64,000 bases of DNA from Nitrospirota bacterium. GTDB lineage: Bacteria; Nitrospirota; Leptospirillia; Leptospirillales; Leptospirillaceae. Position 1 is the stretch's first letter; every line of letters begins with the position of its first letter. Below, in pieces: positions 6,377 to 16,156 of this stretch. The notes below the pieces were generated by a model. The model searched no databases. It had not been told where the DNA came from and saw nothing but the letters and a program-made list of their open reading frames with translations. The DNA lies in assembly GCA_021801345.1 (NCBI GenBank), contig JAJYYA010000021.1, forward strand, positions 1 through 64,000. The letters run 5' to 3'. Position numbers and translations under genes: made by a program.

Positions 6377-8092
6377 TTAACTGTCGATCAGTCTTCGTTC
6401 GGGATGTGAGGCAGAAGAGGCGGCACGTGCGTGATTCCTCTGGGTCCGGGCTGGGGGGATGAGGGAGAGCCAGAAGAAGCCGTAGGGGCTCAAGGTAAAA
6501 TGAAAGCGGGCGCGGGCAATGAGGGGGAAGGGGGTTTTGTCGAACATCTCCACGATCGAATAGCCCCTGTAGCGCGAGAGGTCGAGCGTGACCGACTCCG
6601 CCCGGTCCGAGAGGTTGTTGATGATAAGGGCGACATCCTTCCCCATCTCCCGGAAGTAAGCAAGAATCGAACGATTCTTCGAGTGAAGAAAGTGAAGCTC
6701 CCCCCTTCCGAAGAGGCGAGCGCTCTGGCGGACCGCGATCATCTGCCTGAGCGTGTTGAGAGGGCTGGTGGGGAAGCGAGCCTGATTTTCCACATTGACA
6801 ACCTGATAGCCGTAGATGGGGTTCTGGATGACGGGGGAATAAAGGTCGGACGGGTTGGCCCGGGAGAAGCCCCCGTTCTTGTCCGAAGACCACTGCATGG
6901 GGGTCCGGACCCCGTTCCTGTCTCCGAGGTGGACATTGTCTCCCATGCCGATCTCGTCTCCGTAGTACAGGATCGGGGTTCCGGGCAGAGTCAGAAGAAG
7001 GCTGTGCATCAAGTCGATCTTGCGCCGGTCGTTTTGCATGAGAGGGGCCAGCCGTCGCCTGATGCCGATGTTGAGTCTCATTCGGGGATCCTGGGCGTAG
7101 GTCGACCACAGATAGTCCCTCTCCTGGTCGTTGACCATCTCGAGGGTAAGCTCGTCGTGGTTTCTCAGGAAGATGGCCCACTGGCACGCGCTGGGAATTT
7201 TGGGAGTCTGATCGAGGATGTCGATGATCGGACGGTTGTCGCTCTTAGCGATCGCGATGAAGAGCCTCGGCATGAGGGGAAAGTGGTAAGCCATGTGGAA
7301 CTCGTCCCCTTCTCCGAAGTAGGGCAGAACATCCTGGGGCCATTGATTGGCCTCCGCAAGAAGCATCCGGTCGGGAAACTCGCGGTCGACCTCGGCTCTC
7401 AGACGCTTCATGAAGGTGTGGGTCTCCGGAAGGTTCTCGCAGGAGGTGCCTTCCCGCTCGAAGAGATAGGGGACGGCATCGCAGCGCAACCCGTCTACTC
7501 CCAGTCCGAACCAGAATTTGACGACCTTCAGAAGCTCCTCCTGAACCTTCGGGTTCTCGAAGTTCAGGTCGGGCTGGTGGTGGAAGAAGCGATGCCAGTA
7601 GTACTGCCGGGTCCTCGGCTCCCATGTCCAGTTCGACTTTTCCGTGTCGCTGAAGATGATGCGTGTTCCGCGGTATTTTTCGGGGGTATCGCTCCAGACG
7701 TAGTAGTCCCTGTAAGGGGAGGAGCGCGAGGAGGCGGCCGAAACAAACCACGGATGCGTGCGCGAGGTATGGTTTAAAACCAGCTCGCTGATGACTCGAA
7801 GTCCCAGGTCGTGGGCCTTGTCGATGAACCGTCTGACGTCGTCCATCGACCCGTAGGAGGGGTGGATGGTGGTGTAGTCCCGGATGTCGTAGCCGTCGTC
7901 GCGAAGAGGGGAGTCTGTGAAAGGCAGAAGCCACAGGGCGGTAACGCCGAGATCTTTGATGTAGTCGAGCTTTTCGATGAGACCCGGAAAGTCGCCCACG
8001 CCGTCGTGGTTTTTGTCGAAGAAGGACTTCACGGGAATTTCGTAGATGATAACGTCCTTGTACCAGTCCGGGGCGCCGTGGAGGGCGGTCAC
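6377..8092 (-). CDS. treS: Trehalose synthase (GH13 maltose alpha-D-glucosyltransferase)
   Basis: TreS interconverts maltose and trehalose in the cytoplasm. The translation (571 residues) shows the GH13 regions in order: DGVGDF near the N-terminus, SELVLNHTSRTHPWF (region I), DGLRCDAVPYLFEREG (nucleophile Asp), LLAEANQWPQDV (acid/base Glu) and FLRNHDELTLE (transition-state Asp). YGDEIGMGDN and RTPMQWSSDKNGGFS are typical of this subfamily. No maltokinase domain is fused. The GTG start at 8092 overlaps the stop of the upstream gene (GTGA) and is preceded by AAAGGA. The frame is open further upstream, but that sequence overlaps the other gene and is not conserved. Translation is probably coupled to that of its catalytically degenerate neighbour. 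Confidence 0.9.
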   Translation of the reverse strand: MTALHGAPDWYKDVIIYEIPVKSFFDKNHDGVGDFPGLIEKLDYIKDLGVTALWLLPFTDSPLRDDGYDIRDYTTIHPSYGSMDDVRRFIDKAHDLGLRVISELVLNHTSRTHPWFVSAASSRSSPYRDYYVWSDTPEKYRGTRIIFSDTEKSNWTWEPRTRQYYWHRFFHHQPDLNFENPKVQEELLKVVKFWFGLGVDGLRCDAVPYLFEREGTSCENLPETHTFMKRLRAEVDREFPDRMLLAEANQWPQDVLPYFGEGDEFHMAYHFPLMPRLFIAIAKSDNRPIIDILDQTPKIPSACQWAIFLRNHDELTLEMVNDQERDYLWSTYAQDPRMRLNIGIRRRLAPLMQNDRRKIDLMHSLLLTLPGTPILYYGDEIGMGDNVHLGDRNGVRTPMQWSSDKNGGFSRANPSDLYSPVIQNPIYGYQVVNVENQARFPTSPLNTLRQMIAVRQSARLFGRGELHFLHSKNRSILAYFREMGKDVALIINNLSDRAESVTLDLSRYRGYSIVEMFDKTPFPLIARARFHFTLSPYGFFWLSLIPPARTQRNHARAASSASHPERRLIDS

Positions 8093-9774
8093 GAGGGGGA
8101 TCCTTTCCTGTTCGTGGGCTCCGGCCGGGAAGGCGGCCGGACAAGTTCGAACCACATGAAGGCGTAGGGGGTCAGTGTCATGAGGTAGGGGTGGCGGGGA
8201 ATGCGCGGAAAGAAGGCCCCGCCGAAAAGCTCCCTTGGAAGGAGCGTGGCGTATTCTCCCAGATGGAGAAGTCCGCAGATGGACGATTTGGAGAGGTTGT
8301 GGACAAAGAGACAGAGGGAGTGCTCCCTTCGACGGACAAAGGCGAAAAGGGCGGGATGAGTCGTCTCGACCGTTCGGAATGTGCCGTGGGAGGTCAGGGC
8401 CAAATGGCGGTTTCTCGTCTCGATCATCCGCCGGATATTGGAGAGGTGGGAGTCGCTGAAGCGCTCCTGGCTTTCCACGTTGATCATGGTGTAGCTGAAG
8501 GCCGGATCGTCGATGACCGGATTGTAGAGCTCTTCGGGGTCGGCCTGGGAGAATCCGGCATTTCGGTCGGAGGACCATTGCATGGGGGTTCGGACCGTGT
8601 TGCGATCGGGAAGGTGGGGGTGGTCTCCCATGCCGATCTCGTCTCCGTAGTAGAGGACCGGCAGCCCCGGGAAGGTGAGAAAAAGACTTGAGCAAAGGAG
8701 CATGCGCCGTCTGCCGTTTTCCATCAGCCGGGCCGGGCGGGAAAGAATCGTTCGTCCCGTAGAGGCTGCCGAAGGAGAGGGGAGGACATCGCCTTCCTCC
8801 TCCTGAAAGCTCTCGAAGGTCTCCTCGGAGCGCTCCCGCAGGTCAAGGACCCATCGGACGGGAAGTTCCTTTTTTGCGTGGGCCTGCTTTTCTCCAGAGA
8901 AAAGAGCCTGGGAAAGGGGCTCTTTGTTTTCCTCCCGCACGGCCCTGAGGAGGGAAGGGAAGAAGCCGTTGAAGTGATAGAAGATCCGCGGGTCTTTTTG
9001 AAGGGCGCCCCGGAGAGGTGTGCCTGTTTCGAGGAGAAAAACCCGATCCGGGAAAGCGCTGCGGAGGGGGGCGACGATGTCGTAAATTTCTCTGGCAGGC
9101 TGCTCCACCGGCTCGATTCCCCGGCGCCCCTGTTTATTGAGCCGGCCGGACCCGGCAAGGCGAAAGCCGTCGAGTCCCAGTGTGAGCCAGTGTTCGAAAA
9201 CCCTTCGGATCTCTTCTCGAAGCTCCGGATCTCCGTAGTTCAGGGATGGTTCCGACTTTCTGTCCTGATACCAGTAATAGCGCCCAGTGTCGTCGTCTTT
9301 TGCCCAGCTCTGGAGTTCAAGGCTCTCCTGCGAGGAGGGCGGGGCAAGCATTCTGTCGGCCCAGAAGTAGCTGTTTCTGAAGTTGCGACCATGGGGTTTC
9401 CGGGAATCGAGGAACCATGGGTGGTGGGTGCTGGTCGCATCGATCGGGAGGGAGGCGAGGACCCGAAGTCCTTTTGCGTGGGCCGCTTCGAAAAGAAGCA
9501 GAATGTCGGACAAGGAACCGAGCGCGGGGTCAGGACGCATCCAGTCGACAAGGGGATGTCGGGCGTTGCCCGGAAAGGATTGGAACGGGCAGTTCAGAAG
9601 GATGCCCTTGACCCCCAGGCTCTCGATATACCCAAGCCTGTCGAGGATGCCCTGAAAGTCTCCAATGCCATCGCCGGCATGGTCCTGGAAGCTTCTTATG
9701 TAAATCTCGTACAGGACTCCGTGGGAGATCCAGTCCGGTGTCTCAGTCACGGGGACTCCAAAGCGAATAGGCAT
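8089..9774 (-). CDS. Catalytically degenerate TreS/alpha-amylase-like protein (GH13 pseudoenzyme)
   Basis: This is a 561-residue full-length homologue of the adjacent trehalose synthase. It opens with TPDWISHGVLYEIYIRSF and keeps YYGDEIGMGDHPHL and RTPMQWSSDRNAGFS. The active site is gone: region I reads SLPIDATSTHHPWF instead of LVLNHTS, the nucleophile Asp is replaced in DGFRLAGSGRL, and the NHD motif is replaced by LRERSEET. Only the acid/base Glu (FLLETG) remains. Hydrolase or transferase activity is therefore unlikely. The reading frame is intact, with a good ribosome site (AAGGATGAG) and four-base coupling to treS, so it is probably functional as a partner or carbohydrate-binding subunit. 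That role is an inference. Confidence 0.85.
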   Translation of the reverse strand: MPIRFGVPVTETPDWISHGVLYEIYIRSFQDHAGDGIGDFQGILDRLGYIESLGVKGILLNCPFQSFPGNARHPLVDWMRPDPALGSLSDILLLFEAAHAKGLRVLASLPIDATSTHHPWFLDSRKPHGRNFRNSYFWADRMLAPPSSQESLELQSWAKDDDTGRYYWYQDRKSEPSLNYGDPELREEIRRVFEHWLTLGLDGFRLAGSGRLNKQGRRGIEPVEQPAREIYDIVAPLRSAFPDRVFLLETGTPLRGALQKDPRIFYHFNGFFPSLLRAVREENKEPLSQALFSGEKQAHAKKELPVRWVLDLRERSEETFESFQEEEGDVLPSPSAASTGRTILSRPARLMENGRRRMLLCSSLFLTFPGLPVLYYGDEIGMGDHPHLPDRNTVRTPMQWSSDRNAGFSQADPEELYNPVIDDPAFSYTMINVESQERFSDSHLSNIRRMIETRNRHLALTSHGTFRTVETTHPALFAFVRRREHSLCLFVHNLSKSSICGLLHLGEYATLLPRELFGGAFFPRIPRHPYLMTLTPYAFMWFELVRPPSRPEPTNRKGSPS

Positions 9775-9867
9775 AGGCTCATCCTTAAAGCACGCGGTCT
9801 TCTGCCTTTGGGGCCATGAGGCGCGAGAAGGATTCTTTCGGGATCCTTCCTTGGCAGTGACGCTCTA

Positions 9868-9896
9868 ATCTTGGGATATTCCCAAAGGGGAGTCAA
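9868..9896 (-). promoter_or_regulatory. Putative promoter and dyad operator of the TreS operon
   Basis: A perfect 15-base dyad TTGGGATATTCCCAA lies at 9871-9885, about 100 bases upstream of the GH13 operon start. On the minus strand TTGACT (9896-9891) could be a -35, with a poor -10 (CAAGAT) 17 bases on that overlaps the dyad. A repressor bound there would block the promoter. The regulator is unknown. Confidence 0.45.
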
Positions 9897-10129
9897 CTCC
9901 AAGGGCTCAATTCCAGTCGTCTGAGTTTTTCAGGAATACCTCGAAGGCATGTTCTGTCATTATTGCCTTTATTTAAAATATTATTATTTTATTTTTTAAT
10001 GTATATCATGTTTGTTATTAAAATGTTTTTATTTAATAAAAATATTTTTTGTTGAATTTATTTACTAATTAATAGTAGCATGGCTCTTCGTTTTTAATTT
10101 CTAAAAAAGAAAGGAAGGGAAAGGTTCGT
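9897..10129. other. AT-rich intergenic region
   Basis: Bases about 9958-10080 are almost entirely A and T (for example ttatttaaaatattattatt), in strong contrast to the GC-rich surroundings. The region separates the divergent TreS operon and the AAA+ activator. Many promoter-like hexamers occur by composition alone, so none can be trusted. No sigma54-type GG/GC element was seen. Confidence 0.6.
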
Positions 10130-11191
10130 ATGGAATTCGATTTTAGAAAGATGATTGTGGGTGAGGAAAATCTTGAAGAAGTTCTTTGTGCGTCATCGGA
10201 AAGAATGCGGGAGGTAGCGGCTGAGATCAGGCTCTATGCTCCGTTGGACTTTCCTATTCTGATCGAAGGGGATTCTGGAACCGGCAAGGAGCTTGTTGCC
10301 AGGGCGCTTCACGATTTGTCGGGACGTCGTCCCTCTCCTTTTTTGGCGATCAACATTGCCGAAGGGTCGGACACCCTTTTTGAAAGCAATCTTTTCGGTC
10401 ATAAAAAAGGAGCCTTCACCGGCGCTGACCATGCTCGACCCGGAATTATCGAACAGGCGATGGACGGAACTCTTTTTCTCGATGAAATCAACAGCCTTTC
10501 GAAGTCACTTCAGCCAAAGCTGCTTCGAGTCCTTGAGGAAAAAGTCTACTGGCCCGTAGGTGCAACCGCTCCTGTCAGCACTTCCGCCCGATTTCTTTTT
10601 TCGACCAATCAGAAGCTTGCAAAAATGACAGACAATGGGCAGTTCAGGGAGGATGTCATGTATCGGCTGGGTCGGACGATCCGATTGCCTCTCCTGCGGG
10701 AACGGCAAGAGGATATCCCGGCTCTTGCCAAGAGGCTGATTGCTGAGTCGAGCCGGAAAATTTTTGAATCGATTTCGCGTCGACAGGGAGAGTCCGGAGC
10801 GTGGAATGCAAACTTCAAGACCCCGCCGGTTTTGAGCGAGGGGGCCCTGTTGAAGATGCGGAGCTATCCATGGCCGGGAAACATAAGGGAAATGAAGGTT
10901 GTGGTGGAAAGAGCGGTTCTTGTATGTCGTAATAAGACGATCCTTCCCGAACACATTGAATTTCCCTACGCGACGGAGACCCGCCTGGAAAAATATGATG
11001 CCGCGCTGGAAACCTTCTCCCAAGGCTATTTTTCCCGGGTTCTCGATTTGGCTGGAGAAAACTTTCGTCTGGGAATGTTGCTAACCGGCATGTCCGAGAC
11101 AAGTTATCGGAGAAAAATCCGAAAGTATCGAAAAAACAAAATGCGTGACAGAAATGAGAAATATGAGAGCGATGAGGGAGAGGACAGCTAA
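10130..11191 (+). CDS. Sigma54-dependent transcriptional activator lacking a sensor domain
   Basis: This 353-residue bacterial enhancer-binding protein consists almost only of the AAA+ core. Walker A is GDSGTGKE, the sigma54 contact loop is GAFTGAD, Walker B is LFLDEI, and the arginine-finger region is FREDVMYRLGRTIRLPLLRER. PWPGNIREMK marks the end of the core. The last 60 residues contain a Fis-like helix-turn-helix (FRLGMLLTGMSETSYRRKIRKY). There is no receiver, GAF or PAS domain before the core, so activity is probably controlled by a partner protein or by expression, as in PspF (analogy). The ATG follows AAAGGAAGGGAAAGG. The target promoter is not evident here. Confidence 0.88.
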   Translation: MEFDFRKMIVGEENLEEVLCASSERMREVAAEIRLYAPLDFPILIEGDSGTGKELVARALHDLSGRRPSPFLAINIAEGSDTLFESNLFGHKKGAFTGADHARPGIIEQAMDGTLFLDEINSLSKSLQPKLLRVLEEKVYWPVGATAPVSTSARFLFSTNQKLAKMTDNGQFREDVMYRLGRTIRLPLLRERQEDIPALAKRLIAESSRKIFESISRRQGESGAWNANFKTPPVLSEGALLKMRSYPWPGNIREMKVVVERAVLVCRNKTILPEHIEFPYATETRLEKYDAALETFSQGYFSRVLDLAGENFRLGMLLTGMSETSYRRKIRKYRKNKMRDRNEKYESDEGEDS

Positions 11192-11250
11192 GCTTTCCTG
11201 GGAACTTTTGTCGCCCACATAAAGGTATTTGAAAGAAGGCCAGATTATTC

Positions 11251-11279
11251 TTGACAATCGTTTTCGTGGAAAGTATAAT
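11251..11279 (+). promoter_or_regulatory. Strong sigma70-type promoter for the tRNA-tuf-secE-nusG block
   Basis: TTGACA (11251-11256) and TATAAT (11274-11279) are both perfect consensus hexamers with the ideal 17-base spacer. They lie about 135 bases before tRNA-Tyr. This is the strongest promoter seen in the window and suits a stable-RNA and elongation-factor operon. Confidence 0.9.
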
Positions 11280-11413
11280 TCCGGTTTGTCTTCGTTCTGA
11301 TTTGCCTATTTTCAAGGGTGGCCAAGGAAGACTTCGGATAGTCAGCAGGATTTATGTGTCTGACTGGAAAATGTCTCCCCGGTTCCACGGCAATGCTTGA
11401 TAGGGCCTGTTAG

Positions 11414-11498
11414 GGGGAGGTTCCCGAGTGGACAAAGGGAACAGACTGTAAATCTGTCGCCAGCGGCTTCGGAGGTTCGAATCCTCCCCTCCCCACCA
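11414..11498 (+). tRNA. tRNA-Tyr (GTA)
   Basis: Acceptor arms ggggagg/cctcccc pair fully. The anticodon loop ctgtaaa gives GTA. The T arm is ggagg-ttcgaat-cctcc, and CCA is encoded. The 85-base length with a long variable arm is typical of bacterial tRNA-Tyr. Confidence 0.97.
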
Positions 11499-11531
11499 CA
11501 TAAGGAAATTGGTTTGCGCGTTTTTAAGCAT

Positions 11532-11606
11532 GCGGGAATAGCTCAGCGGTAGAGCGCCAGCCTTCCAAGCTGGACGTCGCGGGTTCGAATCCCGTTTCCC
11601 GCTCCA
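11532..11606 (+). tRNA. tRNA-Gly (TCC)
   Basis: Acceptor gcgggaa pairs with ttcccgc. The anticodon loop around cttccaa gives TCC. The T loop is ttcgaat, and CCA is encoded. It lies between tRNA-Tyr and tRNA-Thr in the same transcription unit. Confidence 0.97.
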
Positions 11607-11654
11607 CCTACTATTGATGGTTGTTTACCCGACTTTTTGGGCCGGTCGCATCTT

Positions 11655-11730
11655 GCCCTTGTAGCTCAGTTGGCAGAGCACATCCTTGGTAAGGATGAGG
11701 TCACCGGTTCAATCCCGGTCAAGGGCTCCA
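11655..11730 (+). tRNA. tRNA-Thr (GGT)
   Basis: Acceptor gcccttg pairs with caagggc. The anticodon loop ttggtaa gives GGT. The D arm has agctcagttggcagagc, and CCA is encoded. It is followed 46 bases later by tuf, the common bacterial tRNA-tuf arrangement. Confidence 0.97.
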
Positions 11731-11776
11731 TTGTTCTTTTTCGTTACCACGTGGTCAATCTTATCTGGAGGTTCAA

Positions 11777-12976
<1,200 letters not shown>

Positions 12977-12998
12977 CTTTTACTGAAAGGAATGACTG

Positions 12999-13148
12999 AT
13001 GCGCGAGATCATCACCCTGGCCTGCACCGAGTGCAAGGACAGAAACTATTCTACGATGAAGAATAAGCGAAACAACGCAGAGAAGATCGAACTGAAAAAA
13101 TTCTGCAAGAAATGTCGTGGTCACAAGGTTCATAAGGAAACGAAGTAA
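12999..13148 (+). CDS. rpmG: 50S ribosomal protein L33
   Basis: This 49-residue protein of the large subunit begins [12 protein letters not shown] and carries two CxxC pairs (CTEC and CKKC), so it is the zinc-ribbon form of L33. It lies between tuf and tRNA-Trp, ahead of secE, the usual position of rpmG in bacteria. The ATG follows GAAAGGAA. Nothing suggests that it is a zinc-independent paralogue. Confidence 0.96.
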   Translation: MREIITLACTECKDRNYSTMKNKRNNAEKIELKKFCKKCRGHKVHKETK

Positions 13149-13152
13149 TCCT

Positions 13153-13229
13153 AGGCCAGTAGCTCAATTTGGCAGAGCTCCGGTCTCCAAAACCGGTGGT
13201 TGGGGGTTCAAGTCCCTCCTGGCCTGCCA
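13153..13229 (+). tRNA. tRNA-Trp (CCA)
   Basis: Acceptor aggccag pairs with ctggcct. The anticodon loop tctccaaaa gives CCA. The T arm has gttcaag, and CCA is encoded. It sits four bases after rpmG and just before secE, a common bacterial order. Confidence 0.97.
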
Positions 13230-13250
13230 ATGAAAAGGTGAGGTGTTTTG

Positions 13251-13442
13251 ATGGGCCGCATGGAAAAATGGAAGGGATATCTTTCCGATGTTGCGGTCGA
13301 GCTGAAGAAAACATCCTTTCCTTCGCGTGAGCAGACATTCGGATCGTCTGTCGTTGTGGTTGTCATGGTCGTGTTTATGTCCTTTTTCTTGGCTCTGGCG
13401 GATCTTATCCTGGCAAAGGTCGTCGGACTGATTCTTCGCTGA
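13251..13442 (+). CDS. secE: Preprotein translocase subunit SecE
   Basis: This 63-residue single-span form of SecE, the essential clamp around SecY, has an amphipathic N-terminal helix with the conserved VELKKTSFPSREQT motif. One membrane helix follows (SSVVVVVMVVFMSFFLALADLIL). E. coli SecE has three spans; this short form is the usual one in most other bacteria. I use the ATG at 13251. A TTG one codon earlier is unnecessary because AAGGTGAGGTG is well placed for the ATG. nusG follows directly. Confidence 0.94.
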   Translation: MGRMEKWKGYLSDVAVELKKTSFPSREQTFGSSVVVVVMVVFMSFFLALADLILAKVVGLILR

Positions 13443-13480
13443 CGCGGGAGTGCCCCCGCCCTTTTGAAATGGATTAATGG

Positions 13481-14014
13481 ATGGCCGAAAAAAGCTGGTT
13501 TGTCCTGCATACATATGCAGGGTTTGAAAACAAGGTGAAGTCGGCCCTTGAAGGGTTGCGGGAGAGGGACGGAATCGCGGATGGGATTGGAGTGGTTCTC
13601 GTGCCGACCCAAAACGTGACCGAGTTCAAGGAAGGCAAGAAAAAGGTCTCGACGAGAAAGGTTTTTCCTGGATATGTTCTGATAGAGTTGGACCCGACCG
13701 ATGAGATGTTCCATTTTGTGAAGGCTGTTCCCAAGGTGACAGGTTTTTTGGGCAATCAGGGAAAACCCCAACCTATGACGGCAACCGAGGTCAATGAGCT
13801 CTTCCACCGGATCGAGGAAGGGACGGCCATGCCTGCCGCCAGCGAACAGTTCTTTGAGGGCGACTCGATCCGGATCACGGATGGACCTTTCCAGGGATTC
13901 ACCGGAGCCATATCCGGAGTCGATTCAGAGCATGGCAAGGTCAGGGTTCTTGTGAGCATTTTTGGTCGGCAGACGCCGGTAGAGCTCGACTTTCTTCAAA
14001 TTGAGCGAGCATAG
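13481..14014 (+). CDS. nusG: Transcription termination/antitermination protein NusG
   Basis: NusG couples RNA polymerase to Rho or to the leading ribosome. The 177-residue protein has an NGN domain at the N-terminus (WFVLHTYAGFENKVKSALE, then FPGYVLIELDPTDEMFHFVK). A KOW domain is at the C-terminus (EGDSIRITDGPFQGFTGAISGVD). It has the standard two-domain length without the large insertion found in some thermophiles. It sits between secE and rplK, as in most bacteria. Confidence 0.97.
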   Translation: MAEKSWFVLHTYAGFENKVKSALEGLRERDGIADGIGVVLVPTQNVTEFKEGKKKVSTRKVFPGYVLIELDPTDEMFHFVKAVPKVTGFLGNQGKPQPMTATEVNELFHRIEEGTAMPAASEQFFEGDSIRITDGPFQGFTGAISGVDSEHGKVRVLVSIFGRQTPVELDFLQIERA

Positions 14015-14048
14015 ATCGTCCTCCTAATGTTCTAGTCTGGGGAAAATA

Positions 14049-14474
14049 ATGGCTAAAGAAATTACAGGCTATGTCAAGCTTCAAATTCCGGCAGGGAAGG
14101 CCAATCCGGCACCTCCTGTCGGACCTGCTCTCGGTCAGCATGGCGTCAACATCATGGAGTTTTGCAAGCAATTTAACGCCAAAACCCAGGGACAGGATAA
14201 TACAATCATTCCGGTTGTGATTACTGTTTACAAGGATCGCACATTTACCTTCATCACAAAGACGCCTCCGGCTTCCGATCTTCTGAAAAAGGCCGCGGCC
14301 GTTCCGAAAGGGTCGAAGACTCCGAACAAGGAGAAGGTCGCGGCAATCCCGAGGTCGAAGGTCCTTGAGATCGCCAAGCTCAAGATGCCTGATCTCAATG
14401 CCTATGATGTCAATCATGCGGCAAGCATCATTGAGGGAACGGCCAGAAGCATGGGAATAACCATCGAAGACTAA
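14049..14474 (+). CDS. rplK: 50S ribosomal protein L11
   Basis: This 141-residue protein builds the base of the L7/L12 stalk and binds the GTPase-associated centre of 23S rRNA. It has the characteristic proline-rich segment [24 protein letters not shown], which is the thiostrepton/release-factor region, and the C-terminal rRNA-binding part ending GTARSMGI. It begins 34 bases after nusG and is 10 bases before rplA. Confidence 0.98.
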   Translation: MAKEITGYVKLQIPAGKANPAPPVGPALGQHGVNIMEFCKQFNAKTQGQDNTIIPVVITVYKDRTFTFITKTPPASDLLKKAAAVPKGSKTPNKEKVAAIPRSKVLEIAKLKMPDLNAYDVNHAASIIEGTARSMGITIED

Positions 14475-14484
14475 GGGTTGAAAA

Positions 14485-15183
14485 ATGTCAAAAGGAAAGC
14501 AGATCGCGAAGGCACAGGAGAAGGTTGCTCCCTCGGACTATTCCCTGAAGGATGCCATTTCTCTGATTCAATCGATTAAGTTCGCGAAGTTTGACGAATC
14601 CGTGGACCTCGCCGTCTCTTTGGGGATCGACCCGAAGCGGTCTGACCAGATGGTCCGCTCGGCCATTGTTCTTCCCCATGGTCTCGGAAAAAAGGTTCGG
14701 GTTCTTGTCTTCGCCAAAGGCGAAAAAGAGAAGGAAGCTCTCGACAATGGAGCCGACTATGTCGGAGGGGATGATCTTGTTGCCCGCATTCAGGAAGGGT
14801 GGCTCGAGTTTGATCAGGTCATCGCGACTCCCGACATGATGGCAGCCGTGGGAAAGGTCGGAAAGATTCTTGGACCTCGGGGGCTGATGCCCAACCCGAA
14901 GACCGGCACCGTGACCGTTGAAGTCGGCAGGGCCGTAAGAGAATCCAAGCAGGGAAAGGTTGAGTTCAAGTCCGAAAAAGCAGGAATTCTTCATTTTTCT
15001 GTCGGAAGGGCCAGCTTTGCTCCTGAAAAACTTTTGGAAAATGTCATGACGGCCATGGGGGCAATCGTCAAAGCCAAGCCTCAGACATCTAAGGGGAAGT
15101 ATCTCAAGTCCCTCTCCATTTCCACGACGATGGGGCCTGGAGTCAAGATCGACGTGAACCAACTCCTGAAAGAGGTTGTTTAA
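14485..15183 (+). CDS. rplA: 50S ribosomal protein L1
   Basis: L1 forms the mobile L1 stalk that helps release deacylated tRNA, and in many bacteria it represses its own operon. The 232-residue protein has [10 protein letters not shown] and the signature [22 protein letters not shown]-like segment ([18 protein letters not shown]). The stop overlaps the rplJ start by one base (TAATG), so translation is likely coupled. I did not find a convincing L1 binding mimic in the leader. Confidence 0.98.
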   Translation: MSKGKQIAKAQEKVAPSDYSLKDAISLIQSIKFAKFDESVDLAVSLGIDPKRSDQMVRSAIVLPHGLGKKVRVLVFAKGEKEKEALDNGADYVGGDDLVARIQEGWLEFDQVIATPDMMAAVGKVGKILGPRGLMPNPKTGTVTVEVGRAVRESKQGKVEFKSEKAGILHFSVGRASFAPEKLLENVMTAMGAIVKAKPQTSKGKYLKSLSISTTMGPGVKIDVNQLLKEVV

Positions 15184-15704
15184 TGGCAAACAAAGCTCAT
15201 AAGACGGCCAGCATCGAATCGTTCCGGAAGATTGCGAAAGCTTCCTCCGTGACGGTGGTTGCCGAATACAAGGGCCTCAACGTTCAAAAGCTTTCCGCGC
15301 TTCGCCGCTCCCTCAAGTCTCACGGGGGAGAGTTCTCGGTCTACAAGAACACATTGGCGAGGATCGGAACGGAATCAACCGCCATCTCCTCCCTTGTTCC
15401 CGATATGAAGGGGCAGGTTGGCTACGTTTTTTCCGAACAGAATCCCCTTGGAGTCATCAAGGCAGTTGTTGACTATTCCAAGGAGAATCCCCTTTTCAAG
15501 ATCAAGGCAGGGGTTTTTGATGGACAGAAGGTGTCTCACCAGGAGCTGATCGAACTGTCGAAGGTTCCCGATCGGAAGGTTCTTTACGGCCAGTTACTGG
15601 GACTCCTTCAGGCTCCCCTTTCCAACCTTGTCGGGGGGCTTCAGCAAATCCTCAGAAAGCCCATGTATGCGCTTGAGGAGCGAAAGAAACAGCTCGAAGG
15701 CTAA
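15183..15704 (+). CDS. rplJ: 50S ribosomal protein L10
   Basis: This 173-residue protein anchors L7/L12 dimers to the ribosome. The N-terminal rRNA-binding domain ([18 protein letters not shown]) and the C-terminal helix that binds L12 dimers ([19 protein letters not shown]) are both present. It starts on the last base of the rplA stop and is followed by rplL after 41 bases, the conserved L10-L12 pair. Confidence 0.97.
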   Translation: MANKAHKTASIESFRKIAKASSVTVVAEYKGLNVQKLSALRRSLKSHGGEFSVYKNTLARIGTESTAISSLVPDMKGQVGYVFSEQNPLGVIKAVVDYSKENPLFKIKAGVFDGQKVSHQELIELSKVPDRKVLYGQLLGLLQAPLSNLVGGLQQILRKPMYALEERKKQLEG

Positions 15705-15745
15705 TTTTTTCTCAATTCATTTTCCGAAACGGGAGGTTCCTTACG

Positions 15746-16135
15746 ATGTCAAAAATGTCTGTTGATGAAATTCTTGGTGGTATTGAAACATTGTCCGTCC
15801 TTGAGCTTGTTTCCCTCATCAAGAACATGGAAGAGAAGTTCGGCGTTTCGGCTGCTGCTCCTGTGGCCGTTGTTGCCGCTGGGGGAGGGGCTGCTGCGGC
15901 CGCCGCTCCGACTGAGGAAAAGACCGAATTTGACGTGATCCTCAAGTCGGCTCCTGCTGACAAGAAGATCAATATCATCAAGGTCGTCAGAGAGCTGACC
16001 AGCCTCGGACTCAAGGAAGCCAAGGACCTCGTCGAGGGAGCTCCCAAGCCCATCAAGACGGGTGTTGCCAAGGCTGACGCTGATGCTTCCAAGGAAAAGC
16101 TTGTCGCTGCCGGCGCAGAAGTCGAAATCAAGTAG
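15746..16135 (+). CDS. rplL: 50S ribosomal protein L7/L12
   Basis: This 129-residue stalk protein recruits translational GTPases. An N-terminal dimerisation domain ([17 protein letters not shown]) is joined by an alanine-rich hinge to the C-terminal factor-binding domain ([36 protein letters not shown]). It has a strong ribosome site (GGGAGG). An attenuator-like hairpin follows before rpoB. Confidence 0.98.
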   Translation: MSKMSVDEILGGIETLSVLELVSLIKNMEEKFGVSAAAPVAVVAAGGGAAAAAAPTEEKTEFDVILKSAPADKKINIIKVVRELTSLGLKEAKDLVEGAPKPIKTGVAKADADASKEKLVAAGAEVEIK

Positions 16136-16156
16136 CATCGTCAGCTTCCTCGATAT

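Noticed and set aside
6147-7187. Minus-strand frame running from inside treS into the downstream spacer
   Set aside because: Most of it is the +1 shadow of treS. The tail has no start, no ribosome site and no recognised family.
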